From positions 1,116,001 to 1,180,000 of the forward strand of contig NZ_CP061292.1 in assembly GCF_018687475.1 (NCBI RefSeq): 64,000 nt of DNA, given 5' to 3'. Of this stretch, positions 27,740 through 35,965 are shown piece after piece. Numbering within the stretch: position 1 is the stretch's first letter; each line of letters starts with the position of its first letter. The position numbers and the translations under genes were made by a program. The notes under the pieces were generated by a model. That model searched no databases and was not told where the DNA came from. It saw only the letters and a program-made list of their open reading frames with translations. The stretch is from Polynucleobacter sp. MWH-UH24A. Its GTDB lineage: Bacteria; Pseudomonadota; Gammaproteobacteria; Burkholderiales; Burkholderiaceae.

Positions 27740-29242
27740 TTAAATACTCATATAGCCATATCGTAAGTTTGTCCTACCGTCACCAAATTGGTCGTAATGG
27801 GATTTGGCCATACTTACCGCATCACCAATTAATGATTTTTGTTTTTCGGATGAATAGTGGTAAATGCGCGCTGAGTTTTTGCCGAATATAGCTTGCTTAA
27901 CCTCGCTATTCGGGCCACCAAGCGGCATAAATCCATATCTCTTTTGCATGTCCTCTGGAATTTCAAGTCTACGCATTGCTTCGATTTGCCATTGGGGTGA
28001 GCCTGTCCAAATTGCGTCGGTACCCCAAACAACATGATCTGAGCCCAAGCCCTGGATTAATTGGCCAAGCATGGCGGCGCAAAGGCGAGGTTCAGCAATG
28101 GTACTTTGTGCAAAAATTTGTCCAAGATCACCATAGACATTCTTGACTCCATATTTTTTTGGAATTTCAGATAAATCAGTAACCCAATCAATGCGGCCAG
28201 TTTTGGTAAATTGCTCCCACCCTAGATTCCAAGTCCCGCCTGTATATCGAAATGCAGAGTGATAAATCACAAAATTTAAGTTTGGCCAATCTTTAGCTGC
28301 TTTAGCAACATCACGAACATCTGCATACCCTAGAAGATGGGGATATTGTGCTGTGACGGATGGGGGATATAAGCCCTTATGTACGCAAACATTCGCAAGG
28401 CTTGGGGTCGTCTTGCTCCATTTGGTCAGTTTTTCATAAAAAGGGTAGAGTAATTTTTCATCATCCAATCGCCACGGATGTTTAGATAGATGTTTATTAG
28501 TGTTATCTCCAATCGTGTAGCCTTTGAATGAATCAGGCTTTAAATTTTCATAATCACTTTCTACCTTATCAAGCCAACCAGCTGTGCCTGGCATAAAAAT
28601 GGCATGTGAGAACATGCGTTTTGAGCCACTCTCTCGGTTAATTGTTTGTCTTGCCTGAGCTTTCATTGCATTGGTAAGAAACCAATCGCGCGGATCCTCA
28701 GACCCCGATCCAGAAATAAGCGCAACTTTAGTGTCACTATCTAAATATATTTCTTTAAAGTAGTTAGCAAACTTTAAATCATCTAAAGATTGGGGCTTAT
28801 CGATTAAGGCGGGATTCCATGAGGCCTTACCAACAGCCTCTCGTGATCGCACAAAACCTTCCAAACGAGTGTCATCCCGTAAAAAATGAGTGTGCATATC
28901 CATAATGAACTGGTCTTTTAGTTGACTAGCTCGCTCGTTTGCCATTTCTGGTGTTGATGCCTCGGCCATACTAACTGCATACAAAGGCCCAAACGTCTCA
29001 TTCATTGCCACAAAGGCAGCTGCCATACCTGCGGCACCCTGAAAGAAACGTCGTCTTGATTGACCCTGTTTTTTTGCTAGCTCAAGTCCAAGTCGCTGTA
29101 CGCGCTTTTCAAATTCTTTTTGTTTCTCAGTTTGCCGACCAGGGAAAAACTCATCGCTTGATATCGCTCGAGTTGGAATTGGTAAGCGTACTTTTTCTTC
29201 TTCAGCAGGTACTAATCTTGCAATTTCATCAGGAGAGAGCAT
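27740..29242 (-). CDS. amidohydrolase-2 family metal-dependent hydrolase with internal Tat-like segment
   Basis: A 500-residue TIM-barrel protein. Residues 62-90 hold SRRRFFQGAAGMAAAFVAMN, a twin-arginine-like stretch that begins unusually late after a conserved-looking hydrophilic leader (MLSPDEIARLVPAEE). The metal motif MDMHTHF follows at residues 115-120 (His117, His119). ICVHKGLY-type sequence (VCVHKGLYPPS), VIYHSAF and VVWGTDAIW supply the remaining His and Asp ligands, as in ACMSD/resorcylate-decarboxylase-like hydrolases. It could be a decarboxylase or a hydrolase. The upstream gene is FAH-family, 16 bases away, and the downstream genes are two Bug receptors, together forming a four-gene catabolic unit. 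Confidence 0.8.
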   Translation of the reverse strand: MLSPDEIARLVPAEEEKVRLPIPTRAISSDEFFPGRQTEKQKEFEKRVQRLGLELAKKQGQSRRRFFQGAAGMAAAFVAMNETFGPLYAVSMAEASTPEMANERASQLKDQFIMDMHTHFLRDDTRLEGFVRSREAVGKASWNPALIDKPQSLDDLKFANYFKEIYLDSDTKVALISGSGSEDPRDWFLTNAMKAQARQTINRESGSKRMFSHAIFMPGTAGWLDKVESDYENLKPDSFKGYTIGDNTNKHLSKHPWRLDDEKLLYPFYEKLTKWSKTTPSLANVCVHKGLYPPSVTAQYPHLLGYADVRDVAKAAKDWPNLNFVIYHSAFRYTGGTWNLGWEQFTKTGRIDWVTDLSEIPKKYGVKNVYGDLGQIFAQSTIAEPRLCAAMLGQLIQGLGSDHVVWGTDAIWTGSPQWQIEAMRRLEIPEDMQKRYGFMPLGGPNSEVKQAIFGKNSARIYHYSSEKQKSLIGDAVSMAKSHYDQFGDGRTNLRYGYMSI

Positions 29243-29258
29243 TTAAACCTCCGCGAAC

Positions 29259-30155
29259 TTATACTCCACTAACTAATTTATTTTCAAGTACACCTACACC
29301 ACCAACTTCTAGCCGTACTGTATCGCCTGCTTTTAAAAATTTAGGTGGCTTAAAGCCCAAGCCAACACCAGCAGGAGTTCCTGTGGCAATGATATCGCCT
29401 GGATACAGGGTTATCCCAGCCGAAATAGTTTCAATAAGAGTAGGTACATCAAAAATTAAGTCTTTAGAATTTGAGCTTTGTCGAAGCTCATCATTTACCC
29501 AACATTTTACGGATATGTCGTCATCGACTAATTCATCTCGAGTGACGATCCATGGGCCCATTGGACAAAATGTATCAAAACTTTTACCAAGAAACCACTG
29601 CTTATGACGCTGCTGCCAATCACGGGCAGTTACATCATTAATAATGGTGTACCCCCACACATGTTTAAATGCGTCTTGCTTTGTAATACCTTTGCCTCCT
29701 TTGCCAATGATCACGGTAAGCTCAACTTCGTAATCAATATCAGTTGAAACTTTTTGGGGGATCACAATATTCCCCCCTGTGCCAATTACTGATTCAGGTG
29801 GTTTTGTAAAAATGATGGGATGTTTAGGAATTTCATCGCCCGGCTTTGAAGTACTACTGTCATACCCGCTTGTACCGAACTCTTTAGCATGCTCATAATA
29901 ATTTTTACCCACACAAAATATATTCCTTTGTGGTCTTGGTATTGGCGCTAGTAACTGAACATTTTCAAGCTCATGGGTTGCGGTAATTTTTGGTAATGGT
30001 TTTGCATCAAGCTGTAATTTAAGGATATGCAAGACACCCATTTCCGATAAATCTTTATTTTCATCATACTCATGTATTTTTTGATGATTTGTATCTACCA
30101 TTCCAATTCGGACTTGATTTGAGTTATTTTTTAATCTAAAAGTAGCAAATTTCAT
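29259..30155 (-). CDS. fumarylacetoacetate hydrolase family protein
   Basis: A 298-residue cytosolic protein. The catalytic domain shows NIFCVGKNYYEHAKEFG, IDYEVELTVIIGKGGKG, YTIINDVTARDWQQRHKQWF and IIATGTPAGVGLGFKPP, the full set of FAH metal ligands. It is nearer to acylpyruvate hydrolase/ureidoglycolate-lyase-like members than to the exported FAH at 15.7 kb. It is the first gene of a minus-strand unit with an amidohydrolase and two Bug receptors, divergent from a third Bug receptor 115 bases away. This stretch is visibly more AT-rich than the genes to its left. Confidence 0.85.
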   Translation of the reverse strand: MKFATFRLKNNSNQVRIGMVDTNHQKIHEYDENKDLSEMGVLHILKLQLDAKPLPKITATHELENVQLLAPIPRPQRNIFCVGKNYYEHAKEFGTSGYDSSTSKPGDEIPKHPIIFTKPPESVIGTGGNIVIPQKVSTDIDYEVELTVIIGKGGKGITKQDAFKHVWGYTIINDVTARDWQQRHKQWFLGKSFDTFCPMGPWIVTRDELVDDDISVKCWVNDELRQSSNSKDLIFDVPTLIETISAGITLYPGDIIATGTPAGVGLGFKPPKFLKAGDTVRLEVGGVGVLENKLVSGV

Positions 30156-30270
30156 CCGATATCCTTTTTATAGATAAAAACTTTTTATTTATTAAATAAA
30201 CAACTGCTGATATAGTTTAATTGTAGTAGGATCCTTAATTAGTATTCATAAATATAAGTTCGGGGGTGCC

Positions 30271-31254
30271 ATGAAAATCACTTATCGGTTTCTACTCTTC
30301 TTTTTTTCATGTGCAGCTTTTTTTCACCCTATTAAAAATGCTGTAGCACAAGAAAATTGGCCGATCAAGCCAATTACTATGATTATTCCATTTCCTCCCG
30401 GAGGTGTTGCTGATACTGTCGGAAGACCGGTTGCTGACGCCTTGTCACGATCTTTAGGGCAACCGGTTATTGTTGAAAACAGAGCTGGTGCGGGAGGTGG
30501 AATCGGCATGGCTGCTGTAGCAAAAGCTAAACCAGATGGATACACTATTTTATTGGCACTTTCTTCTATCTCAATTATCCCCGAAGCCGATAAAATTTTA
30601 GGCAAGCCACCTTCCTATTCACTGAGCCAACTGAAGCCAATTGCTCGATTTACTGCAGACCCTACGGTATTGGTTGTTCGAAGCGATAGTCCTTGGCAAA
30701 ATTATTATCAATTTATTGATGCAATGCGTAAATCTCCTGGAAAATATAATTTTGGCTCGTCCGGAAATTACGGAACAATGCATGTTCCTATGGAAATGCT
30801 AAAAGCTAGCCAAAAATTTTTCATGGTGCATATTCCATATACGGGCGCAGGCCCTGCTATTGTTGGTCTTTTAGGTGGTCAAGTCGATGCTGTTGCAACT
30901 GGTCCGAGTTCCATTGTTCAATATATTAAAGCCGGACGTGTCAGGGCTTTGGCTCACTGGGGGGAAGGTCGTCTAGCCAGCTTGCCTGATGTACCGAGTT
31001 TTAAAGAAATGGGGGTACCAATTCAATTTGCCCAATGGGCTGGTCTGTTCGTTCCTGCTGGAACGTCTGATTTCATTACGAATAAATTGCGTGAAGCGTC
31101 TAAAGTAGCGTCAAACGATGAAAAGGTTCGATTAATCATTAATACCGCAGGAAGCCCCATTCAATACTTAGATGCACCTGAATTTAAAGCCTACTGGGAT
31201 GCTGATGCAAAACAAATGGAAGAGGCAGTTAAAAAAATTGGCAAGGTTGAGTAA
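30271..31254 (+). CDS. Bug-family tripartite tricarboxylate transporter receptor
   Basis: A 327-residue receptor with a signal peptide ending NAVAQ. The mature N-terminus NWPIKPITMIIPFPPGGVAD is the Bug signature, followed by IVENRAGAGGGIGMAAVAKA and VHIPYTGAGPAIVGLLGGQV. It is divergent from the FAH/amidohydrolase unit and probably shares its control region. Codons are strongly AT-ending compared with Bug genes on the left, which together with the flanking repeats suggests separate acquisition. No permease partner is visible. Confidence 0.87.
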   Translation: MKITYRFLLFFFSCAAFFHPIKNAVAQENWPIKPITMIIPFPPGGVADTVGRPVADALSRSLGQPVIVENRAGAGGGIGMAAVAKAKPDGYTILLALSSISIIPEADKILGKPPSYSLSQLKPIARFTADPTVLVVRSDSPWQNYYQFIDAMRKSPGKYNFGSSGNYGTMHVPMEMLKASQKFFMVHIPYTGAGPAIVGLLGGQVDAVATGPSSIVQYIKAGRVRALAHWGEGRLASLPDVPSFKEMGVPIQFAQWAGLFVPAGTSDFITNKLREASKVASNDEKVRLIINTAGSPIQYLDAPEFKAYWDADAKQMEEAVKKIGKVE

Positions 31255-31579
31255 TTAGCAAAACAAAATACAGACAGTAGAAATTTCCAGTACAGCCTGA
31301 ATATATTCACTTTATAGTTTCAGGAATTATTAAGAGTAAGAAATTTTGCAACTTAAATATATAAAATCAAGATGTATCAAACTTTTATATAAAGAAATTA
31401 ACATAATTACAAATAAAGTAATAAATTATTATTTGCGGTTAGAAAATCCTTAACTAATGAAATATTAAATCCGCTAACAATCACCAAAAAAATGTTGGGT
31501 GGGGTCCCATGTCGGGTTCGCGTTATCTGCAGGCACTTGTCGGGAAAACCGACATATTAATTAAATAACTAGATGAGTT
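31255..31579. other. AT-rich gap with a repeat fragment, no gene seen
   Basis: The 325 bases between the Bug gene and the ArsR-type gene are very AT-rich and contain no credible reading frame. The only recognisable item is the terminal arm of the tRNA-derived repeat at its right end. Confidence 0.6.
31493..31555 (-). repeat. tRNA-Arg-derived repeat copy D (terminal arm only)
   Basis: TGTTGGGTGGGGTCCCATGT, CGGGTTCG, then CTGCAGGCACTTGTCGGGAA and AACCGACA match the end of the repeat arm with few changes. The tRNA portion is lost. It marks the border between the Bug/amidohydrolase module and the sulfite-reductase module. Confidence 0.75.
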
Positions 31580-31897
31580 TTATTTTTTATAGATCTCACA
31601 TAGACTGTTAACGATCTTGATGGCGTTTTCGTCTGCGATTCGGTAGATCATTTTGGTGCCATCGCGACGTTTATCAATAATTCCGAGTTCCCGAAGCGTT
31701 GCCAACTGCTGGGATACCAAAGTCTGACGAACCGCTGTAATCTGAATTAATTCGCTTACAGTACGTGGCTGAATGCAAAGCTCACAAACCATTCTTAGAC
31801 GCAGTGGGGTTGACAGTGCCTTAAGCACCATCGCAACCTCCTCTACTAATTCATCGGTAATGGTATTTTCAACTTCAGGGACTGCTGACCTTGGCAC
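31580..31897 (-). CDS. ArsR-family winged-helix regulator
   Basis: A 105-residue protein with an ArsR/SmtB winged-helix fold: VLKALSTPLRLRMVCELC, TVSELIQITAVRQTLVSQQL as recognition helix region, LRELGIIDKRRDGTKMIYRI as wing. The classical ELCVCDL arsenic site is only partly kept (CELCIQPR), so the effector may be another metal, a thiol or a sulfur species. It is the second gene of a two-gene minus-strand unit, one base pair short of touching the small zinc-ribbon-like gene. It lies beside sulfite-reductase and siroheme genes, but a regulatory link is only a guess. Confidence 0.8.
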   Translation of the reverse strand: MPRSAVPEVENTITDELVEEVAMVLKALSTPLRLRMVCELCIQPRTVSELIQITAVRQTLVSQQLATLRELGIIDKRRDGTKMIYRIADENAIKIVNSLCEIYKK

Positions 31898-31899
31898 GA

Positions 31900-32082
31900 T
31901 TAATCCTCTAACTCAAAATACGTATGTTCTTTGCGGTATTGGCAATTGGCATCATGGTTACTAACCTTGCCATTTATGTCCGTTGTAAGTCGTTTGCAAT
32001 ACTGACAACGATATTCATAGAGCTTGCCATCCACTTTTTCTTGTGGATAGTCGATGTAGAGCGTTTCTGGATAAAAACTCAT
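31900..32082 (-). CDS. small Cys/His protein, possible zinc ribbon
   Basis: A 60-residue protein containing YRCQYCKRL and NHDANCQYRKEH; the CxxC plus His/Cys pair suggests a small zinc-binding fold. A strong AAGGAGAGG ribosome binding site precedes the ATG, which supports expression despite the short length. It is immediately upstream of the ArsR-type gene and divergent from cbiX with 28 bases between. I recognise no named family. Confidence 0.6.
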   Translation of the reverse strand: MSFYPETLYIDYPQEKVDGKLYEYRCQYCKRLTTDINGKVSNHDANCQYRKEHTYFELED

Positions 32083-32110
32083 TTTCCTCTCCTTCTATAC
32101 AATTCCATCT

Positions 32111-32476
32111 ATGAAAGCAGTCATCTTCTTTGGCCATGGAGCGCGCGATGTGCGCTGGCGTGAACCGTTTGATCGGTTAGTCAGTATGTGGCAAAGCCAA
32201 TACCCTGAGGTAATGGTGGAGCTGGCTTTTTTAGAGTTGATGCAACCCAATTTATCCACGGCCATTCTCTCCTTAGGACGCCAAGGGGCTAAAGAGATTG
32301 AGATCATCCCAGTCTTTTTTGGGCAAGGCGGTCACTTGCGTGAAGACTTTCCCAAATTGCTGAGCGAGGCGCAAGAACAATTTCCGCATATTCAGTTACG
32401 CGCTGCGTCTGCGGTCGGTGAGGATGAGTCGGTCTTGCGCGCCATTATTGATTTCACGGCCCGCACGTTGCGCTAA
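32111..32476 (+). CDS. cbiX: CbiX-type sirohydrochlorin chelatase
   Basis: A 121-residue single-domain chelatase of the short CbiX(S)/SirB type. Metal-binding His residues appear in FFGHGARDVRW (His9) and PVFFGQGGHLREDF. It would insert iron (or cobalt) into sirohydrochlorin, completing siroheme after CobA/SUMT acts. Its 3' end overlaps the convergent cobA gene by 81 bases. Siroheme is the cofactor of the sulfite reductase encoded in the neighbouring operon, so the functional link is strong; for siroheme the metal would be Fe. Confidence 0.85.
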   Translation: MKAVIFFGHGARDVRWREPFDRLVSMWQSQYPEVMVELAFLELMQPNLSTAILSLGRQGAKEIEIIPVFFGQGGHLREDFPKLLSEAQEQFPHIQLRAASAVGEDESVLRAIIDFTARTLR

Positions 32477-33205
32477 CGCATCCCCAATTAATACCAATAA
32501 GGGCTGATCACTTGTCTGCCAATCATTGCGATTGCTCTCAGTGGAATTGCTTTGATCGGCCAACTCATCTAACGTCATCGACCAGGTGCGCTCCCTTGAT
32601 GTACTAATCGATTCCAATAAATGAACTGGGGTTGATCTCTTATGACCCGAATTAATCAGATTTTGTGCAATTTCTACCGCATGGGCTCTTGCCATGTAAT
32701 ACACCAAGGTATCGGCGCTTGGTGAAGCTAATGGTGATTCCTGAGCTTCACCATCTTTGGCCTTGGCATGGGTGACAAAAGCAATGCTGCGAGCGACACC
32801 GCGCAAGGTCAGTGAGCGACCTAGGCTCGCGGCTCCCGCTTGAGCGGCGGTAATGCCAGGAATAATTTCATAGGCAATCCCTGCGTCTTCCAGTGCGGCT
32901 AACTCTTCATCGGCTCGACCAAAGAGCATGGGATCACCACCTTTGAGACGAACCACCGTGGTATGTTGATAGGCAGCATCAACCAAGCGCTTATTAATAA
33001 AACGCTGGGAGGTTGATAATTTGCCGCAGCGCTTGCCAACCGCAATGCGCTTAGCTTGCGGGCAAAGTGCTAGCAGTTCGGGTTCAACGAGTGCATCATG
33101 CAACACCACATCGGCTTGGGCTAATAGCTTTGCACCCCGCACCGTAATTAGATCTGCAGCACCAGGTCCCGCTCCAATTAGATACACCTTACCCATCGGA
33201 ATCAT
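32396..33205 (-). CDS. cobA: uroporphyrinogen-III C-methyltransferase (SUMT)
   Basis: A 269-residue SAM-dependent enzyme with all SUMT motifs: VYLIGAGPGAADLITVRGAK, VVLHDALV, VGKRCGK, VRLKGGDPMLFGR and EIIPGITAAQAGAA. It methylates uroporphyrinogen III at C2 and C7 to precorrin-2 for siroheme. It lacks the CysG dehydrogenase/chelatase domain, so CbiX nearby would provide chelation. About 27 residues beyond the normal C-terminus are encoded in the overlap with cbiX. Its start overlaps the stop of the DUF934 gene, giving a cysI-DUF934-cobA operon. Confidence 0.9.
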   Translation of the reverse strand: MIPMGKVYLIGAGPGAADLITVRGAKLLAQADVVLHDALVEPELLALCPQAKRIAVGKRCGKLSTSQRFINKRLVDAAYQHTTVVRLKGGDPMLFGRADEELAALEDAGIAYEIIPGITAAQAGAASLGRSLTLRGVARSIAFVTHAKAKDGEAQESPLASPSADTLVYYMARAHAVEIAQNLINSGHKRSTPVHLLESISTSRERTWSMTLDELADQSNSTESNRNDWQTSDQPLLVLIGDALAQRAGREINNGAQDRLILTDRRRSA

Positions 33206-33753
33206 GCTGTAAGTGCCTCGGCTTGATGGATTGAATTTAGGGTACGGGGATAACGCCAGCTATCTTGCATCCGCACACTAAATTGTTCAAATTTGCGCAG
33301 TCCTAGCTCACGATCTTGATCGGCTCGTAACACAAAGTGATCAAAGCCTACGCGTGCTAATTGATCCAGTTGATCGATCAATACATCGCCAATCGCCCAT
33401 ACAGGACCAGTCCATGCCAGTCGCTCACGCAGGAGCGCAGCGGTGCTATACCCTCGCCCATCTCTAAAGATCGGGAAATGCACCGCCACCATGGGCCAAA
33501 GTTTTTGCCCTGCATGAATTAATTGCTTGTGATCGATGACATCATCGGTCGCTGCAAACCACATACCAATCTCACCCGCTACTGCTCGTTCGAGTAATTG
33601 CTGATTGTTTCGATGGGTAAGCCAGTACTGAAACGGGATAATGTGCTTACCCGCTGGAACATTCGCCTCATTGTCCTGTGGCTGCCAGATCTGCCAATCC
33701 GTTTGGGTGAGGGTTGGCTGCTGCGTGCGTAGAAAACGAATTAATCCACTCAT
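33202..33753 (-). CDS. DUF934 protein of the sulfite-reductase operon
   Basis: A 183-residue protein of the DUF934 family, which occurs almost only next to the sulfite reductase hemoprotein gene cysI in proteobacteria. Recognisable parts are VHFPIFRDGRGYSTAALLRE and GDVLIDQLDQLARVGFDHFV. It is thought to assist sulfite reductase, perhaps in electron delivery, but its role is not established. ATGA overlaps with cysI upstream and with cobA downstream indicate tight co-translation. Confidence 0.88.
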   Translation of the reverse strand: MSGLIRFLRTQQPTLTQTDWQIWQPQDNEANVPAGKHIIPFQYWLTHRNNQQLLERAVAGEIGMWFAATDDVIDHKQLIHAGQKLWPMVAVHFPIFRDGRGYSTAALLRERLAWTGPVWAIGDVLIDQLDQLARVGFDHFVLRADQDRELGLRKFEQFSVRMQDSWRYPRTLNSIHQAEALTA

Positions 33754-35444
33754 GCGACGCCCTCCTTCTCTGCTTTGGCATCATGGGCATAGGCTGCTTG
33801 CTTAAATGGCTCAAGACCCAAGCGCCATACGGTTTGGATAAAGCGCTCGCCATCGTAACGCTCGTTGACATAGGTCTTGATGAGTCGATCAATTACCGCA
33901 GGGATCTCCTCAGCTAAGAAAGCGCGCCCGATCACCTTGCCAATTGCAGCTTCATGACCTTGTGCGCCACCCAAGGTAACCTGAAACCACTCCTCACCGT
34001 CTTTATCCACCCCCAAGATACCGATATTGCCCACATGATGATGCCCACAGGAGTTAATGCACCCCGAGATGTTGATAGAAACATCGCCCACGTCATGTAA
34101 GTAATCCAAATGATCAAAGCGCTCTTGAATCGCTTTGGCAATTGGGATGGATTTTGCATTGGCGAGCGAGCAAAAGTCGCCACCCGGACATGCAATGATG
34201 TCAGTGAGTAAACCAATGTTGCTCAGCGCCAGTCCCAGTCGTTTAGCCTCTTGCCACAAGGCAACTAATTGGGTTGATTCCACATCAGCCAATACCAAAT
34301 TTTGCTCATGGGTCACCCGCAGTTCCCCAAAGCTATAGCGATCGGCTAGCTCGGCAATGGCATTCATCTGCTCAGCCGTAGCATCGCCTGGGGCCTGAGT
34401 TCCATGGGGTTTTAAAGAGAGCACTACGCTGCTGTACCCAACGACCTGATGCTCACGTACATTGCGCTCGAACCAGCGCACAAAGCCAACACGCTCATTC
34501 GGTTGGAGTTCTTGAATGAGTTGCTCTTGGGATAGGGCTGGTAGTTTTTTATATGGCGGCTTGGTAAAGTGCTGCGCCACCCGCTGCCAATCGGCATCAG
34601 TCCATGCAGCATAAGTCGTTTGGGTATGCGCCCACTCCTCCTCCACTTGCTTGGCAAACTCATTGACCCCTAAGGCTTTAACCAAGATCTTGATACGGGC
34701 TTTGTAAATGTTATCCCGCCGACCGTGACGGTTATAAACCCGCAAGAGTGCTGTGAGATAAGCAGGCAGATCTTGCCATGGCACATCCGTTTTAATCAGC
34801 TCAGACAACATGGGGGTGCGTCCCATTCCTCCACCCGCGTAGATATTGGCTAGCAGTACGCCCTGATCGCTTCGTTTGAGCTCAATCCCCACATCATGGC
34901 ACAGCAAAACCGTGCGATCTTCTACTGCGCTATTGACTGCAATCTTGAACTTGCGAGGCAAAAATGCAAACTCTGGGTGCAGCGTCGACCATTGGCGCAA
35001 AAGCTCGCAAATCGGTCTTGGATCAATATATTCATCAGCGGCTACACCTGCAAATGGATCGCTCGTGATATTACGAATGCAATTGCCTGAAGTTTGGATT
35101 GCATGCATTTGCACCGCAGCCAACTCTTCTAGGATGAGTGGTGCCTCTTCCAAATCAATCCAATTAAATTGAATATTTTGGCGGGTGGTGAAATGCCCAT
35201 ACCCACGGTCGTAATACTTGGCAATCTTGGCTAGGGTTCGCAGTTGCGCAGAGCTCAACATGCCATAGGGAATCGCAACCCGCAGCATATAAGCGTGGCG
35301 CTGAAGATATAAGCCGTTTTGCAGTCGCAATGGCTTGAACTCATCTTCGGAAAGCTGGTGCTTTAAGCGACGTACGACCTGCTCCGCGAATTGAGCGCTG
35401 CGTTCTTGAACTAGGGATTGGTCGATTTCGTCATATCGGTACAT
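33750..35444 (-). CDS. cysI: sulfite reductase hemoprotein (CysI-type nitrite/sulfite reductase)
   Basis: A 564-residue siroheme/4Fe-4S enzyme with two duplicated ferredoxin-nitrite/sulfite reductase halves. The cluster cysteines are in CPGGDFC (419, 425) and CINSCG (462, 466), the canonical siroheme-Fe4S site. YGHFTTRQNIQFNW is the N-terminal substrate-side motif. It reduces sulfite to sulfide for cysteine synthesis. The operon continues into DUF934 and cobA, but cysH, cysD and cysN are not adjacent, so sulfite could come from sulfate genes elsewhere or from organosulfonates. An AT-rich stretch upstream of the start could hold the promoter; I see no defined operator. Confidence 0.92.
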   Translation of the reverse strand: MYRYDEIDQSLVQERSAQFAEQVVRRLKHQLSEDEFKPLRLQNGLYLQRHAYMLRVAIPYGMLSSAQLRTLAKIAKYYDRGYGHFTTRQNIQFNWIDLEEAPLILEELAAVQMHAIQTSGNCIRNITSDPFAGVAADEYIDPRPICELLRQWSTLHPEFAFLPRKFKIAVNSAVEDRTVLLCHDVGIELKRSDQGVLLANIYAGGGMGRTPMLSELIKTDVPWQDLPAYLTALLRVYNRHGRRDNIYKARIKILVKALGVNEFAKQVEEEWAHTQTTYAAWTDADWQRVAQHFTKPPYKKLPALSQEQLIQELQPNERVGFVRWFERNVREHQVVGYSSVVLSLKPHGTQAPGDATAEQMNAIAELADRYSFGELRVTHEQNLVLADVESTQLVALWQEAKRLGLALSNIGLLTDIIACPGGDFCSLANAKSIPIAKAIQERFDHLDYLHDVGDVSINISGCINSCGHHHVGNIGILGVDKDGEEWFQVTLGGAQGHEAAIGKVIGRAFLAEEIPAVIDRLIKTYVNERYDGERFIQTVWRLGLEPFKQAAYAHDAKAEKEGVA

Positions 35445-35584
35445 CCAATGGATTGTGACGAAAGATTTACATTCCTCAAAATAATATAAAGGGATTTATA
35501 TATATGAATCCGGATATATTAGATAGTTGGAATATTCGAGAAATCAAAAATTTGATGTATGTTGACATCCACAGCCTCATGGCT
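35445..35584. other. AT-rich upstream region of cysI, no gene seen
   Basis: This stretch is AT-rich with several TATA-like hexamers in the minus direction that could serve cysI. I see no gene or clear hairpin before the repeat begins. Confidence 0.4.
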
Positions 35585-35830
35585 AGCCAATCTCAACACT
35601 AATCGCCACTATCGAATCAGTAAAAAATTCCAAGATCTGGCCTGCCCAGCAGGAATCGAACCTGCGACCTACGGCTTAGAAGGGTTCTCAAATCTGCGGA
35701 ACACAATGCTCGACAATGGGTTATCTAATCCTGATTTGGGTGTTCGTCAAAACAGGGGTGGGCATGGCGTTGGGTGGGATCTGATGTTGGGTTCGTGGTG
35801 TTGGCAGGCGTTTGTCGGGAAAACCGACAA
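35585..35830 (-). repeat. tRNA-Arg-derived repeat copy E (both arms)
   Basis: The most complete copy. About 50 bases of the outer arm (AGCCAATCTCAACAC, TATCGAATCAGTAAAAAATT) precede 46 bases of tRNA-Arg 3' half (35638-35683) that differ from the intact gene at one base. The inner arm follows: CGACAATGGGTTATCTAATC, CCTGATTTGGGTGTTCGTCA, AAACAGGGG, GATGTTGGGTTCGTGG, and GCAGGCGTTTGTCGGGAAAA then CCGACAA. Together the arms and core look like an attP- or attR-type site. Confidence 0.85.
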
Positions 35831-35965
35831 TTCGAAGTACTCACTAATCACTAAAATATAATTCACAAGCTAGTAAAATATTAACCTAGAGTAAAAAATA
35901 TGTAGTGTCAGCTCTAGACAATCAAGTCAATTGATAAAATTTTTCTTTATTTCATTAGGAAATGA

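Noticed and set aside
29005..29607. 200-residue plus-strand frame
   Set aside because: It runs opposite to the well-supported amidohydrolase and FAH genes, has low-complexity sequence and no family resemblance.
33206..35565. Cobalamin riboswitch near the siroheme/sulfite reductase genes
   Set aside because: cobA is internal to a tightly overlapped operon, and no B12-box-like element is recognisable upstream of cysI.
35559..35861. Plus-strand reading frame of 100 residues containing CPAGIEPATYGLE
   Set aside because: It is the antisense translation of the tRNA-Arg-derived repeat copy E; this peptide is a known artefact of reading through tRNA genes.
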